Notes under the pieces: model-generated
Seen by the model: only the letters and a program-made list of their open reading frames with translations
Databases searched by the model: none
Told to the model about the DNA's origin: nothing
Shown here: positions 42,940-53,900 of the stretch, one piece after another
Numbering within the stretch: position 1 is the stretch's first letter
How the letters are laid out: each line of letters begins with the position of its first letter
NCBI RefSeq assembly: GCF_032854445.1
Contig: NC_088297.1
Coordinates: 20,657,127-20,721,126, forward strand
Length of the DNA: 64,000 bases
Source: Liolophura sinensis
Lineage: Eukaryota; Mollusca; Polyplacophora; Chitonida; Chitonidae
Direction of reading: 5' to 3'
Made by a program: the position numbers and the translations under genes

Positions 42940-43261
42940 AAAGCCAGAAGATAGGACACTGTAAAAATCTGCATCTACTGTCTGCACACTCATTGGTGGA
43001 TCAGGGTAGTCTTGTCTTTGATTGGTCAAATAAGAAAGAAGACTCCCTTGCTTCTGACATGCAGTTGTAAAAGTGATGCTGGGTTTCAGAAGAACCAGAA
43101 AGTACTTGAAAATGCAGTGAAGCTTTGTTGCTGATTTGAGGAAGTTGGAGTCTGTTAAGCCTGGTTACAAAGCTAACAGTGCAGATGTTACTATGACTGT
43201 ACAGGTGCAAAATAATTATCATCTTCTGTGTGAATGTGTATACGCTGTAAATAATGTACAA

Positions 43262-43680
43262 ATTGAGAAACACCATTTGCATGAATGAATGTACTCTGAG
43301 AATAATGTACAGATTGAGAACGGCATTTTCGGGAATGAATGTACACAGAGAATAATGTCAGGTTGAGAACGGCATTTTCGGGAATGAATGTACACAGAGA
43401 ATAGTGTCAGATTGAGAACGGCATTTTCGGGAATGAATGTACACAGAATAATGTCAGGTTGAGAACGGCATTTTCGGGAATGAATGTACACAGAGAATAA
43501 TGTACAGATTGAGAACGGCATTTTCAGGAATGAATGTACACAGAATAATGTCAGGTTGAGAACGGCATTTTCGGGAATGAATGTACACAGAGAATAGTGT
43601 CAGATTGAGAACGGCATTTTCGGGAATGAATGTACACAGAGAATAATGTCAGATTGAGAACAGCATTTGCATAAATGAAT
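43262..43680. repeat. 49-bp minisatellite in PI4KB 3' UTR
   Basis: About nine copies of GAGAACGGCATTTTCGGGAA followed by TGAATGTACACAGAGAATAA and TGTCAGGTT. Period 49 in the core (43316 and 43365), with some 47-bp and longer variants. Confidence 0.92.
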
Positions 43681-46390
43681 GCTTGCTATGAATGTGAATT
43701 GCCAGTCTCACCTGAGATTGAGACACCGATATAAGCAATTAAGCAGTCGACAAGGTAATTATTTCAAGTCCTCTATTTTTCATTGACGTAAATAAGAATG
43801 TTTTGTTTGTCTTTTATATTCTTTCAAGATGTCTTTAGTACATGTTCATCTCAGCGAGATTTGTGGAGGGGAATTTGCAGTTCATGGTGGTAGAGAAGCG
43901 TTGCTTTCTATGCAAATCAACCGTTGACTTCCAGTAAAGCTAGCTGGTATATCAAAGATACTTCAGTTCCAGTTCATTATTTGGGCATTTTTATCTCTCT
44001 CCTTTTTTTTTTCTCTAATTTTTTTTCTATAAAACTTAAGAAATCTTTCAATGGTATGTAAACTTCAGAAGTATTTTCTGAAATAATACAATGCAGACTT
44101 TTATAGTACAAGTGTCTTTCTTGTGTACAGTGTGAAGTTGTATATTGTTTTTGCCATCATATGATCAGTAATACTCATCACTTATCTAATCACTTGGCAA
44201 AAGTATGTATAAATAATCAGTGCATGTGTGTTCCTGAATGTGTACTGTGGAAACGGGGAGATAACTCTTGTTGACACATTAATATCATCATTACTTGTGT
44301 ACCGAGGACATGACATCCATTTCAGATTTTCAGCCATGATTTCGAAACACAAGTTTCATCGAGTGAAAATCTGCCTTGTTTGTTCTGTCTGAAGTCATTT
44401 CTATGAAAATTGCGCCACAATCATACCTGTTGCTTATGAGACCGGTGCATGTTGTGATTTTTAGATTTTTTTTTTTTTTTGTTCAAACGAATGGAGAGTC
44501 TCATTATGTAGTGGACAAAACGAACCAATGCAATGGATGCAGTAAATGCAACATATCTATTTTAGTCAGTTGAGTCAAACGAATTACATATATTTATGTG
44601 TGTATTTGCCCATACTTATAATGAGTCAAGTGTGACTCAATTCCCGAGTCGTATATCGGACTATGTCAAATCTGATGTGGAAACTGATGACGAACTGTCA
44701 TATTTATTTGCTCTAAGGGATGTGCTGGAACTTTTGAGGCGGACTTCTTCTGCGCAAATTCCAGTGAATATTCCACACAAATGATTATGTTGGTTTATTT
44801 ACCCTTGTGTAGTGACAGGGCTACATTTTCTGAAAAATCGGACTTCTCCTTCCTTGAACTTAAACAAGAATAATTTTGTTTTATTCAGATCAAAGTTCCT
44901 TAAAAATTAAGCAGTTCATCCTAACTTTACCTTGTTCTCCAGTAACACCACAACTTTGTTGCTTTTATGTCTTTGGGGTGCAGGCAGCAAGAGACAAAAG
45001 GCAATGGACACAGAAATACAATGTACATGTAGGCTGGGGTAGGGTATTAGTTTTACTAAAAGGAGATAGTAGGAGCCTTGCATCACTTAATCCCATGTAC
45101 ATGAAGCCTAACTCACAGGCTCTTGATTGTTTTGGTAGGGGTAAGATCTACAGTATGAAAGCAACCCTCTATCTGATTGTCAATCTGGTCAAACTGCATT
45201 TCCTTACAGGTATATCCATTTGTAAAGAGACATGTTGAGGCTTAGAGTGTACTCAGTATACTGTTAATTACACATTTTAGCTTATGCTGGCTTTAATCTA
45301 ATCTGAAAACAGCACCTGTTTAGACATGTCTGTGAACTGACGTCACAGTATCATGTCTTGAATAATCGAATAATTAGTCAGACTACAATCTTCCCGACTG
45401 GCTACAGTTTTCACATTAACATTTGCACAAGTTTTAGTTGGCAAAATTAACATGAGTGGTACATGTTTATGTCGAGAAAGTTTTCTATGCTTCTAGGGTC
45501 TATTTTTCAATGTTACACCCCACCTATAATACCTTCATACCCTGGATACATGTGAATTTACAAAAAGGGCCACTTTTAGGGGGTTTGTTCACTTCCTGTT
45601 TCAATTTTTGCAATACATTTAACTGACATGGAAAATCTTTATTTAATCAGTAAATGCCACACTTCCATGCATAGTTTTGTTTCAGACGTTAAACTGCACA
45701 GTTTATTTAATCACCCATGTTAATTTTATGTTTTTTCATTTTTTTTTTTTTGTTCGTTTAAATATTGCAAATGTGAAGCATTTGTACCAGTTATCATGTT
45801 ATGCCTAATAGTGTAGGATTTTTAAAAGCGTAGCATTTGATTTTTATATTTGTTTCATTTGCCCTTATTTTTTACAACTGCTCATGTGTTAAATGTTTGT
45901 TTTGGATTAGCTTTGCTCTGTGTAATGTATTGTTAGGTGCTTTAGTTTTAGCTCTACCAAACATTTATGGTTTAACTTGGAAAAGAGCAGCCTGAAACCA
46001 ATTTTTAGCAGCCAAGGAACTTGTGTTGAAGGGGCGGTGGGGGGCTGCTTATCAATTGCATGTACAACTACGGTACATGTCCTAAAGTAATTATATGCAG
46101 CCATCAATATGTGCTCAACAAGTTAAATAGAAATGGAACATTTTTTTTTTTTTAATTCCTGGTATCAGAATGCCTTGTCCTACACATAGCTGAATAAATG
46201 CTGTCCACCGAAAATTTGTTTAACCATCTAAAGAGCACAGATGTTGTGCAACAAGGCAATCAGACTCACTCATAACATGTATGCTTGTATTTATCATATT
46301 TGTGTTTTAACTGTTGGCCGAGTGTAGCCAAGGCAACTTGATCGTGTTTTCAGAATGTGTGATATGTCATTGTCAATCAATCATTCATCA

Positions 46391-46396
46391 AATAAA
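46391..46396 (+). terminator. PI4KB: candidate PI4KB polyadenylation signal
   Basis: AATAAA, followed by T/G-rich sequence (ATTTTATCC, TTTTGCTCG) and then the convergent intergenic region. An alternative AATAAA is at 46193. Confidence 0.4.
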
Positions 46397-46849
46397 CTAT
46401 TTTATCCGCATACTTTTGCTCGTCAATTTCCGTTTTTCTGAATTAACTCCATTGAATGGATATTTCTGATACATGTACATCTTCATCGCCTTGGGTTTTC
46501 GAATGTGAATGGTCAGTCTGGTGTATGCATACCAGAATATTTAAAATTTGTGTTTCAGGCTACAGTATTTCACTTCGTCTTTTTCTGTGTAAAGATAAGC
46601 ATAAGTACCAGTTAGCCCTGGTCTCGGTGTACTTGGGTGTTAGAGGGGTCACAACTGGTGTCTTCAGGATGGTATTGGAGTGAGCCATTAGAATTCTCCT
46701 GTTACCAGCATTGCACATGTACTGGTTAGTGCTTACAGGTGTCACATTTGATGTTTTCAGGATGATATTTCAGTGAACAAGCATGGTTTGAAGTCTGCTA
46801 TTGCCCGAATTCCATAAGTCCCAGTTAGAGCTTGTGCTAGTATACTAAG

Positions 46850-47066
46850 ACATGATACTAATATGCCCAAGACACCCAGGCACATTATACTGACACCAGG
46901 CCAACCAGTCCTGTTTCCTTGCTCTAACCTCTCAGTGCTGAGCACCAAACGAGGCAGCAGCAAGTACCATTTTTAATGTCTTTGGGTACGACCCGACCTG
47001 GCTTTGATCTTGCTTCTCCCGACTTTGAGGCGAACTCTCTAACCATTAGGCCACTAAAGCAGTCTA
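46850..47066 (-). mobile_element. tRNA-related SINE (family 2)
   Basis: Reverse copy: CTTGCTCTAACCTCTCAGTG, GAGGCAGCAGCAAGTACCAT, then the tRNA-like head as AACTCTCTAACCATTAGGCC at the right. Confidence 0.82.
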
Positions 47067-47454
47067 CTTGCAACTGGTGTCTTCACAAAGATACTTCAGT
47101 GAATGTGCATCAGTGGAAGCTTTCTGCTGCCATCATAATCCCTTTAACTTACAATTAAGGTACCATTTTATTTTGTGTTTTATGGGCGAGGCGATACTAA
47201 AAATCCTAAATGAACTAGAAATGAAAATTCACTTAATTTGTCTCATCTTGATGTTCGTATGACTTCCTCTTTTCAACACATTCCTGTATCATGTAAAATG
47301 GACTTCAACAGGATATGGCATAGTCAACATTTTCAACAAATTATGTGCCACATGACAACTAAGCACGCCCGCAAGATAAATTTTGCTATTCATGTCTCCA
47401 GGCATTTATTTCAGTCACAGTTTTTGCCACATATTCGAACAAAAGAAAGAGTAC

Positions 47455-47565
47455 AAAGGTCTGCCAGCAATCTGCAGAGCTCTATCACTTGTGTGCCGGC
47501 GGCCGGCATATAAGTGAAACATTCTGGAGTACGACACAAAACTCCAATCAAAAAAATAATGATCA
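47455..47565 (+). mobile_element. SINE family 1 fragment
   Basis: AAGGTCTGCCAGCAATCTGC, then GCCGGCATATAAGTGAAACA and ACTCCAATCAAAAAAATAA. An internal part of the body is deleted. Confidence 0.75.
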
Positions 47566-47649
47566 ACTTTTCGAATTTTACTTTTCAGCTCATACTCTAT
47601 ACCTTTCGCAAAATTGGTATTACAGGCTCCGTAGTAGCACAATTTTACC

Positions 47650-47716
47650 TTCCTCCACTCTTCCTCAATCCTCCACTCTTCCTCAATCCTCCACTCTTCC
47701 TCAATCCTCCACTCTT
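47650..47716. repeat. 17-bp tandem repeat, about 4 copies
   Basis: CTCCACTCTTCCTCAAT repeated head to tail, in the intergenic region. Confidence 0.9.
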
Positions 47717-48127
47717 GTTGTCTATGTCATGCTGTGCCTAATAAATCACGATTCCTGATTGGGTAAAAAGAATTCTGAGGCATGGCCATACATCATTTAA
47801 TTGGTTCTTTGGTTGTTGGTAGTCTCCCTACAATGGGAGACTCGAAAAAGAGCTACACAGACGGTCCAAAATGACAGTAGAACGCATCATTTTTTTTCTG
47901 TGATGTTGCAGTGTATGTGTACCTTATATATGTTTTATGATAATTGTGACACAATAAAAGGAAGAACAAATGAGTTCACAGAGTTTGGGCCATCTTGACA
48001 CAGGCCGAAATGAGTTCTACGGGTTCCCCACTGCTTCCACGCATCTGACCATCTTATAGCCTGTTTCTGTATACTAAAGTTTGTGAACACAAGGAATATT
48101 TTCCAAGAAGATTTTTTTTTCATTGTA

Positions 48128-48133
48128 TTTATT
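48128..48133 (-). terminator. UQCRB: UQCRB polyadenylation signal
   Basis: TTTATT on the plus strand is AATAAA on the minus strand, about 115 bases after the UQCRB stop codon. This gives a short 3' UTR. Confidence 0.6.
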
Positions 48134-48246
48134 TACAAATTCACACCATTCTAAAGTCACTTCCATATAATGACTTTTTAAACAGGAGGTCTACCAAACA
48201 TATTCATACTTTAATAACTGAAAACAATTGACTAATATTAATGGCG

Positions 48247-48324
48247 TTACTTCTTGTTCCATTCAGCCTTCTCAGCTTTTTCTGCCAAAACTTCCTTCAA
48301 ATACGGCTGGAGGTAAGGAACATC
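48247..48324 (-). CDS. UQCRB: UQCRB exon 4 (C-terminus and stop)
   Basis: 78 bp after TTTCAG. Encodes [25 protein letters not shown] in two adjoining parts, with a TAA stop (complement at 48247-48249). Confidence 0.96.
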   Translation of the reverse strand, partial: DVPYLQPYLKEVLAEKAEKAEWNKK

Positions 48325-50715
48325 CTGAAAGTCAGAAGCAACCAGAGTTTATTATTTATTTGACACATGTACTCAAGAATATTTCACGCTTGGCCCTGGG
48401 ACAAAGTTTAAAAATAACCAAAAATTTGGCGTGTTCATTTCCGTTATTTTATCTGAAATTTGTTGTACAATACCTTACCCAGAGTTCACGCAGTCAAGGA
48501 ACAATTTTGAAGTGATTTGAAATTTTGACTTAAATCCAAGATTGCTTTGTGAGCCCGGGGCATGGTAAAAATCAATGACATGAATTACTTACTAAAAAAA
48601 TTCTGAACCCTGATGTTAGCTTATTTCCATAGCCGATAGGGTATCCTTCATATCATTTTACTATTTCTGCTTGATATCTTTTGGGGACTGAAGTAACGCT
48701 TAAAGGTTACTGCTATCATTCAAAGAATTCCACATCATACTCCTTCGAAGGTGATTTCAGAAACAAAAATTCAACTCTGTGAACTACTTACTCTGTGAAC
48801 TACTTTCAACTCCTTTTAATTGCACGCTTTTCACCAATGACTTACCATATCATAATTCGTCCATTCTTCCTTCGGCAACACTGTTTTCTTATTGGACAGA
48901 CTAAGTGCCCGAGCTATACGAAACACTCTCTCATCATACAAATCCTTGGGCAGCCGTCGAATTGCCTCCTTCACATCTTCTGTCTCGTTTAGGCAATCAT
49001 CTCTCATCAAGCCTAAACATGCAAATTAGAACTTATGTTCCATTCTGAACCAGGTGGATTACATGACCCAAACTAGGCAATCATGATAAAGTGAATGATA
49101 TCCAGGGATTTCATTATGGTCTTAAGGAGCAATTTATAGCTGTGACAATCAGATCTGCAATCTGTGTGCCGAAACACATTTTCATATGTTTCAGCTATTA
49201 ACTAACATGGATGTTCCAGGTCAATAATTGCAAGGTCAATTCCCAAAACCACATTCAACACAAACCACCAAAGAACTAAGAATGTATATCAGGTACAAAA
49301 TTCATGTCTTTTGGTGTCAGTCACACTTTTCACATTCTGTGGATATTTTCCTACCCAATTTTCTTTCAGAAACTCAATTTCAAACATATTTAAAAACATT
49401 TTTTTCAAGCCAACAGCAGAGAAACTCAATTTTATATAACTTAGTATTTCACATGAATAAAACTCAATAATCATAGGTCTTCTACACTTTTATTGCAAAA
49501 CAAAGAAAAAGACATTTTTGTATTGGACCATGTGTGAGAAATTCCTAAAGGAGATTGTGACAGTTTCTAAAGGCCAATGTTTGTGTGTGTAGATGTCCTA
49601 TGCAAGCATACTCATGATACTGGAGCTCTTTATTGCTTACCATGCAAGATTTTGGTGGATTTTGTAGGCTTGCATAATATTTTCTGACAAACAGACTGAA
49701 AAAATTTAAAAGCCGCTGAAGTTACATCAAAACAGTGATTTTTGGGAGAGGCAAGAATGGTCCTGAGTGTCAGAATTTCAACACAGCAGCACACCCCGAG
49801 TACATCTAGAAGGACTAACCTTAGATGTTAGAGACAAGTCTGCTATCTCTCTTTATTTATTTATTTATTTATTCATTTGATCGGTGTTTTACGCCATACT
49901 CAAAAATATTCCTCTTATATGACAGTGGCCTGCATTATGAGGGGAGGAAACTGGGCAGAGCCCAGAGGAAATCCACGACCATCCGCAGGTTGCTACAGAC
50001 CTTCCGACGAAACTATTTCTATTTAACCTGAAGTGAAATTTTGCAGCAGTAAATGACGATTCGAATCAGTGACATAGAAAACCACGTAGAAATGAGCAGA
50101 GGGGTTTAGTCTCACAGCTGACTGCCACATTTACCATAGACTGTAGATGGTCAAAAAGTGATTGATCAAGTCAATGAGTATGTTAGCTTACCCAGCTCAC
50201 AGAAGTAACTCTTGCTATACAGCCATCGACCCAAAGTCGCTCTCCATGCTGGAACTGTCGAAAAGAAAAGACAAATTTTTGAATCCCATCCCACAGCTGT
50301 CCAACATTTTAGCATGATAACATTCTTGGTACTGAAACTAAGAAACAATAGAAAGTACGATGGCAACAAATGTCATCATAACATCAGAATGAAAACTATG
50401 AAATGACAATTTCAAATACACTCATGTGCAGCACATATTTCAACCGGACAAACTTTGACAGCAACGACATTTGGACCAACCGTGATCCACTTGTATAACA
50501 CTAAACAGTGAAGGTGTTTACGACATGGACAAGATTCAAAAATGCTCGCGTTGTTGTTCATTTGGCAACAGAAAAAATGTTAGCCATACAATTTACAAGA
50601 AGGACACGAATGGCTACGTATGAACAACGTCTTTAAACGTTTCCGTGGCCAACAATCAAATAAATCCAAACTAATTCTCACTTTGTTTCACGACCTGCTT
50701 CGCCGGAGCTGCCAT
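48247..50715 (-). CDS. UQCRB: cytochrome b-c1 complex subunit 7 (UQCRB/QCR7)
   Basis: A small matrix-side subunit of mitochondrial complex III (ubiquinol-cytochrome c reductase), needed for stable assembly around cytochrome b. Four exons (50682-50715, 50192-50254, 48846-49012, 48247-48324) join in phase to 113 residues; human is 111. The protein starts [20 protein letters not shown]. The family signatures are [50 protein letters not shown], and [15 protein letters not shown] near the C-terminus (compare LEPYLKEVIRERKE in human). It lacks a cleavable presequence, as is usual for this subunit. All introns are GT-AG. It shares a promoter region with HS1BP3. Confidence 0.96.
48846..49012 (-). CDS. 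UQCRB: UQCRB exon 3 (core)
   Basis: 167 bp, acceptor TGTTTAG, donor ATG|GTAAG. Encodes [40 protein letters not shown] and [15 protein letters not shown], the most conserved part of the family. Confidence 0.97.
49013..50191 (-). other. UQCRB intron 2
   Basis: About 1.2 kb, AT-rich, containing a reverse family 1 SINE (49850-50010). I see nothing else in it. Confidence 0.75.
49850..50010 (-). mobile_element. SINE family 1 (head truncated)
   Basis: TTTATTTATTTATTTATTTA tail, GATCGGTGTTTTACGCCATA, GACCATCCGCAGGTTGCTAC. The tRNA-like head is missing. Confidence 0.85.
50192..50254 (-). CDS. UQCRB: UQCRB exon 2
   Basis: 63 bp. Encodes [20 protein letters not shown] with split codons at both ends (Ile before, Gly after). 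Acceptor TCGACAG, donor GCTGG|GTAAGC. Confidence 0.93.
50682..50715 (-). CDS. UQCRB: UQCRB exon 1 coding part
   Basis: 34 bp from ATG (complement at 50713-50715), encoding [11 protein letters not shown] plus one base, then donor GTGAGA. The start context GAAAATGG is favourable, and it joins in phase to exon 2. Confidence 0.92.
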
Positions 50716-50913
50716 TTTCGATCACCTTGAGGACGCAGAGGATTCTGGGAAAATGTTAAAGATCTTGTCACGTGACAACAAGATGGCGGCCGGAGTGGGC
50801 GTGTAAAGTTACTATAGCAGACGATGCCTTGTTTTAACAAAAAATTGTACTGTAAATTGAGGTCATAATTTTCTATTGACGTCACAGCGTCAAAGTTCTG
50901 CTTGGAAGTCAAC
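50716..50913. promoter_or_regulatory. bidirectional promoter of UQCRB and HS1BP3
   Basis: 198 bp separate the two divergent start codons. It contains GTCACGTGAC (50767-50776, a palindromic E-box of the USF/MITF class), CAAGATGGCGGCC (50779-50791, YY1-type), a GTGGGCGTG GC-box-like site (about 50795-50803) and TGACGTCA (50877-50884, a full CRE). No TATA box is evident. Motif names come from known consensus sequences. Confidence 0.7.
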
Positions 50914-50939
50914 ATGCCAACTGCCACATTAACCGTAAG
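50914..50939 (+). CDS. HS1BP3: HS1BP3 exon 1 coding part
   Basis: 26 bp encoding MPTATLTV plus two bases. Two overlapping donors exist: GTAAGG at 50935 and GTACGA at 50940. Only the second keeps frame with exon 2 (AG + G = Arg), so the less consensus donor is inferred. Confidence 0.75.
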
Positions 50940-53900
50940 GTACGACAGACACGGCTTCTAAATGGAATTCAGTCAGTTTCGTTCAGAATTTCATCTAGTT
51001 CAAGCACGCGATCTTTTGCCGTTGAGTTTTAGTTTGAACGGCTTAATACTGAATGGCTTAAGTGTTAATGTAACTAAAACATCTATATGCACATATATGT
51101 GAATCTACTACCCAACAAATAAGAAAAAGAGTGATTTAAATATGTATAGTCTTCAAATGAATCCCCTTTTCTTGTCCTGGCATGCTCATCGAGAGTGTGT
51201 GTGTAATTTATGATATTCATCGTAGCAGTGTTTTAAAATTTTGTTTATCATCGTAACACTGTTATGATGAATGTCAGAAGTTTAAAGTAGCACACTGAGT
51301 CAACCTAGTGGATTACTTTCGCTTCAGCTGCATAAATCCAACTATATGTACTGGTAGCTAAATGAACTCTGGCCCTCCTTTATTCTCACATCAGAAAATT
51401 TTTTTAAGTGCATGAATTATTGGCATTGTTCTATACTTTTTAGGGAGGTGAAAAACAAAGAGACTGGTCTTGACATCTCTATTCCGAATTACAAAGAGAC
51501 ACCAGGTCTTCTTGGCAGTACTGTGAGCTTCAATGTTGTTGTTGTCTCTAGATTATCTTTCTTCAAGTCGCCAAAACATAAAGAAAGTGATGTTGTTCAG
51601 TTTATGGTAAGAATATGTCCTTTCATTTATAGCTGGATCATTTGTGTATAGATATATGTAGTCAAATATTTCACAATGATTAGAATACCAGATACATAAA
51701 TATACATGTAATCAGCCAATCCTACTTTCATTCCGATCAGATATTATATAGGGATAATGATTTATACTGAAGGAAAGTAATGGAAGAACCATGTGATGTA
51801 CAGATGATAGGTACATGATTCCACCATGGGGCCACATTTGCTCATCCATGGGCACCATATGACCACTCTTGGGCAGTCATGTGCCCTTCATAGGGCCACT
51901 ACATACATATGTCTGCCCTAGAGTCGTATGTATGTTTATCATAATGCCATCATATGTCCATCCCGGGGCCGTGATATGTATGTCCATCCCGGGGCCGTGA
52001 TATGTATGTCCATCCTAGGGCCATCATATGTATGCCCATCCCAAGGCCATCATATGTATGCCCATCCTAGGGCCATCATATGTATGCCCATCCTAGGGCT
52101 ATCATATGTATGCCCATCCTAGGGCCATCATATGTATGTCTATCCTAGGGCTATCATGTGTAGGCCCATCCTAGGGCCATCATATGTATGTCCATCATAG
52201 GGCCATCATGAGTATGCCCATCCTAGGGCCATCATATGTATGGCCATCCTAGGGCCATCATATGTATGGCCATCCTAGGGCCATCATATGTATGCCCATC
52301 CTAGGGTCATCATATGTATGTCTATCCTAGGGCCATCATATGTATGTCCATCCCAGGCCCATCATGAGTATGCCCATCCTAGGGCCATCATATGTATGGT
52401 CATCCTAGGGCCATCATATGTATGCCCATCCCAGGGTCATCATATGTATGTCCATCCTAGGGCCATCATCTGTATGTCTATCCTAGGAGCATCATGTGTA
52501 TGCCCATCCTAGGGTCATCATGTGTATGCCCATCCTAGGGCCATCATGTGTATGCCCATCCTAGGGCCATCATATGTATGTCTATCCTAGGGTCATCACA
52601 TGTATGCCCATCCTAGGGCTATCATATGTATGCCCATCCTAGGGTCATCATATGTATGCCCATCCTAGGGCCATCATATGTATGTCTATCCTAGGGTCAT
52701 TGCATGTATATCTGTCATAATGCCATCATATGTCCATTCTAGGGCCATCATATGTCCATGCTAAGGCCACCATATACTGAACATAAAAACACAATTTTGA
52801 TCTCATTATTTCATATTCTTTTCTGCATTGTTGGTGCATGTCCAAAAATAAAGTATCAGGCAAAAAATGGATGTAATTGGTAACTAAAGGCAAAAACTGT
52901 ATGGTACTTGGGGGAGATGTTGTTAGACATTTTTTACTATACATAAGTATGCCACATGTTCATTTGATTTTTCCAGGTGACCAGAAAATACCCAGACTTC
53001 GAACAACTGTATAACCAGGTTGGGGCGCAGTTTCCTGGAACAATTTTACCACCACTCCCCAAAAAAGTTCTACGATTGACAGAAACGGTGATCAAAGACA
53101 GAAAGTCAAAGTTGGAAGGCTTCCTCAAGTTCTTAGCTTGTACACCCAAACTAGCAACATGCTCCAAGCTGCTGGAATTTCTCGGTAAGAAGAATAGATT
53201 TTTATGTTCATTTAAAAACTTTGCTGATTATATGCTGCATGCTGAACATCCAAATACTTTTTGTTGTTTTGGACACATTTCATACATTCATTCTCCTTTA
53301 TGTCACTATAGGCCCATTGGGTATGGTCAGATTCTCCTTAATGTCACTATGGCTCCATTGTCTATGGTCAGATTCTCCTTAATGTCACTATGGCTCCATT
53401 GTCTATGGTCAGATTCTCCTTAATGTCACACACTGTTTAGGCAACATGTGCGTACGTTTTCTGAAGGTGTAAATGCCATAAAAGCTGGACGGTACAGAAA
53501 AGGGGAGATTGGAGAGACAGAACAGAAGGTGGAAAGAGAGGAGAAGCCAGAGGATGAGGAGGAGGATGTCACCACAGCAACCGATGAGGATATGTTTGGT
53601 GAGGAAGAGTACCAAGAGCAAGAGGACATGTTTGGAAGAGGGGATGAACAAGACATTTTCTCCACGGCATTAGACCACCCAGATTCAGGAGCAGGTAACT
53701 CATGATGAACTGCGAGTGCTATTATGTGTTTGTTTTCAAGCCTATGTCAAGCTGTGCCAATTTTGTTGACAGTGCCTATGTATGAATGAACTAGTAACAG
53801 ATTATTTGTCAGTTAGATCTCTATGTTTGCTACTTTGGGTTTAATGTCGCTGTTACGGGTAAAATATTAGCCAGTGCTGACACATTCACTGAAATGTCAT

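Larger units (their letters stand above)
42940..46415 (+). other. PI4KB: probable long PI4KB 3' UTR
   Basis: About 3.5 kb from the stop codon to an AATAAA at 46391. It contains a 49-bp minisatellite near its start and long T-runs. AATAAA also occurs at 46193-46198. Short open frames such as 44596-44784 show no family I recognise. The extent is inferred. Confidence 0.5.
46416..48105. other. convergent PI4KB-UQCRB intergenic region
   Basis: Holds a family 2 SINE (46850-47066), a family 1 SINE fragment (47455-47565) and a 17-bp repeat (47650-47716). I see no conserved coding exon. Confidence 0.65.

Noticed and set aside
44376-45238. Short plus-strand open frames downstream of PI4KB
   Set aside because: They lie in the probable 3' UTR, carry no recognised motif and lack splice context.
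53441-53466. Exon 4 of HS1BP3 starting at the TTTAG acceptor
   Set aside because: Phase from exon 3 would lead to a TAA within ten codons, while the acceptor at 53466 keeps the long open frame.
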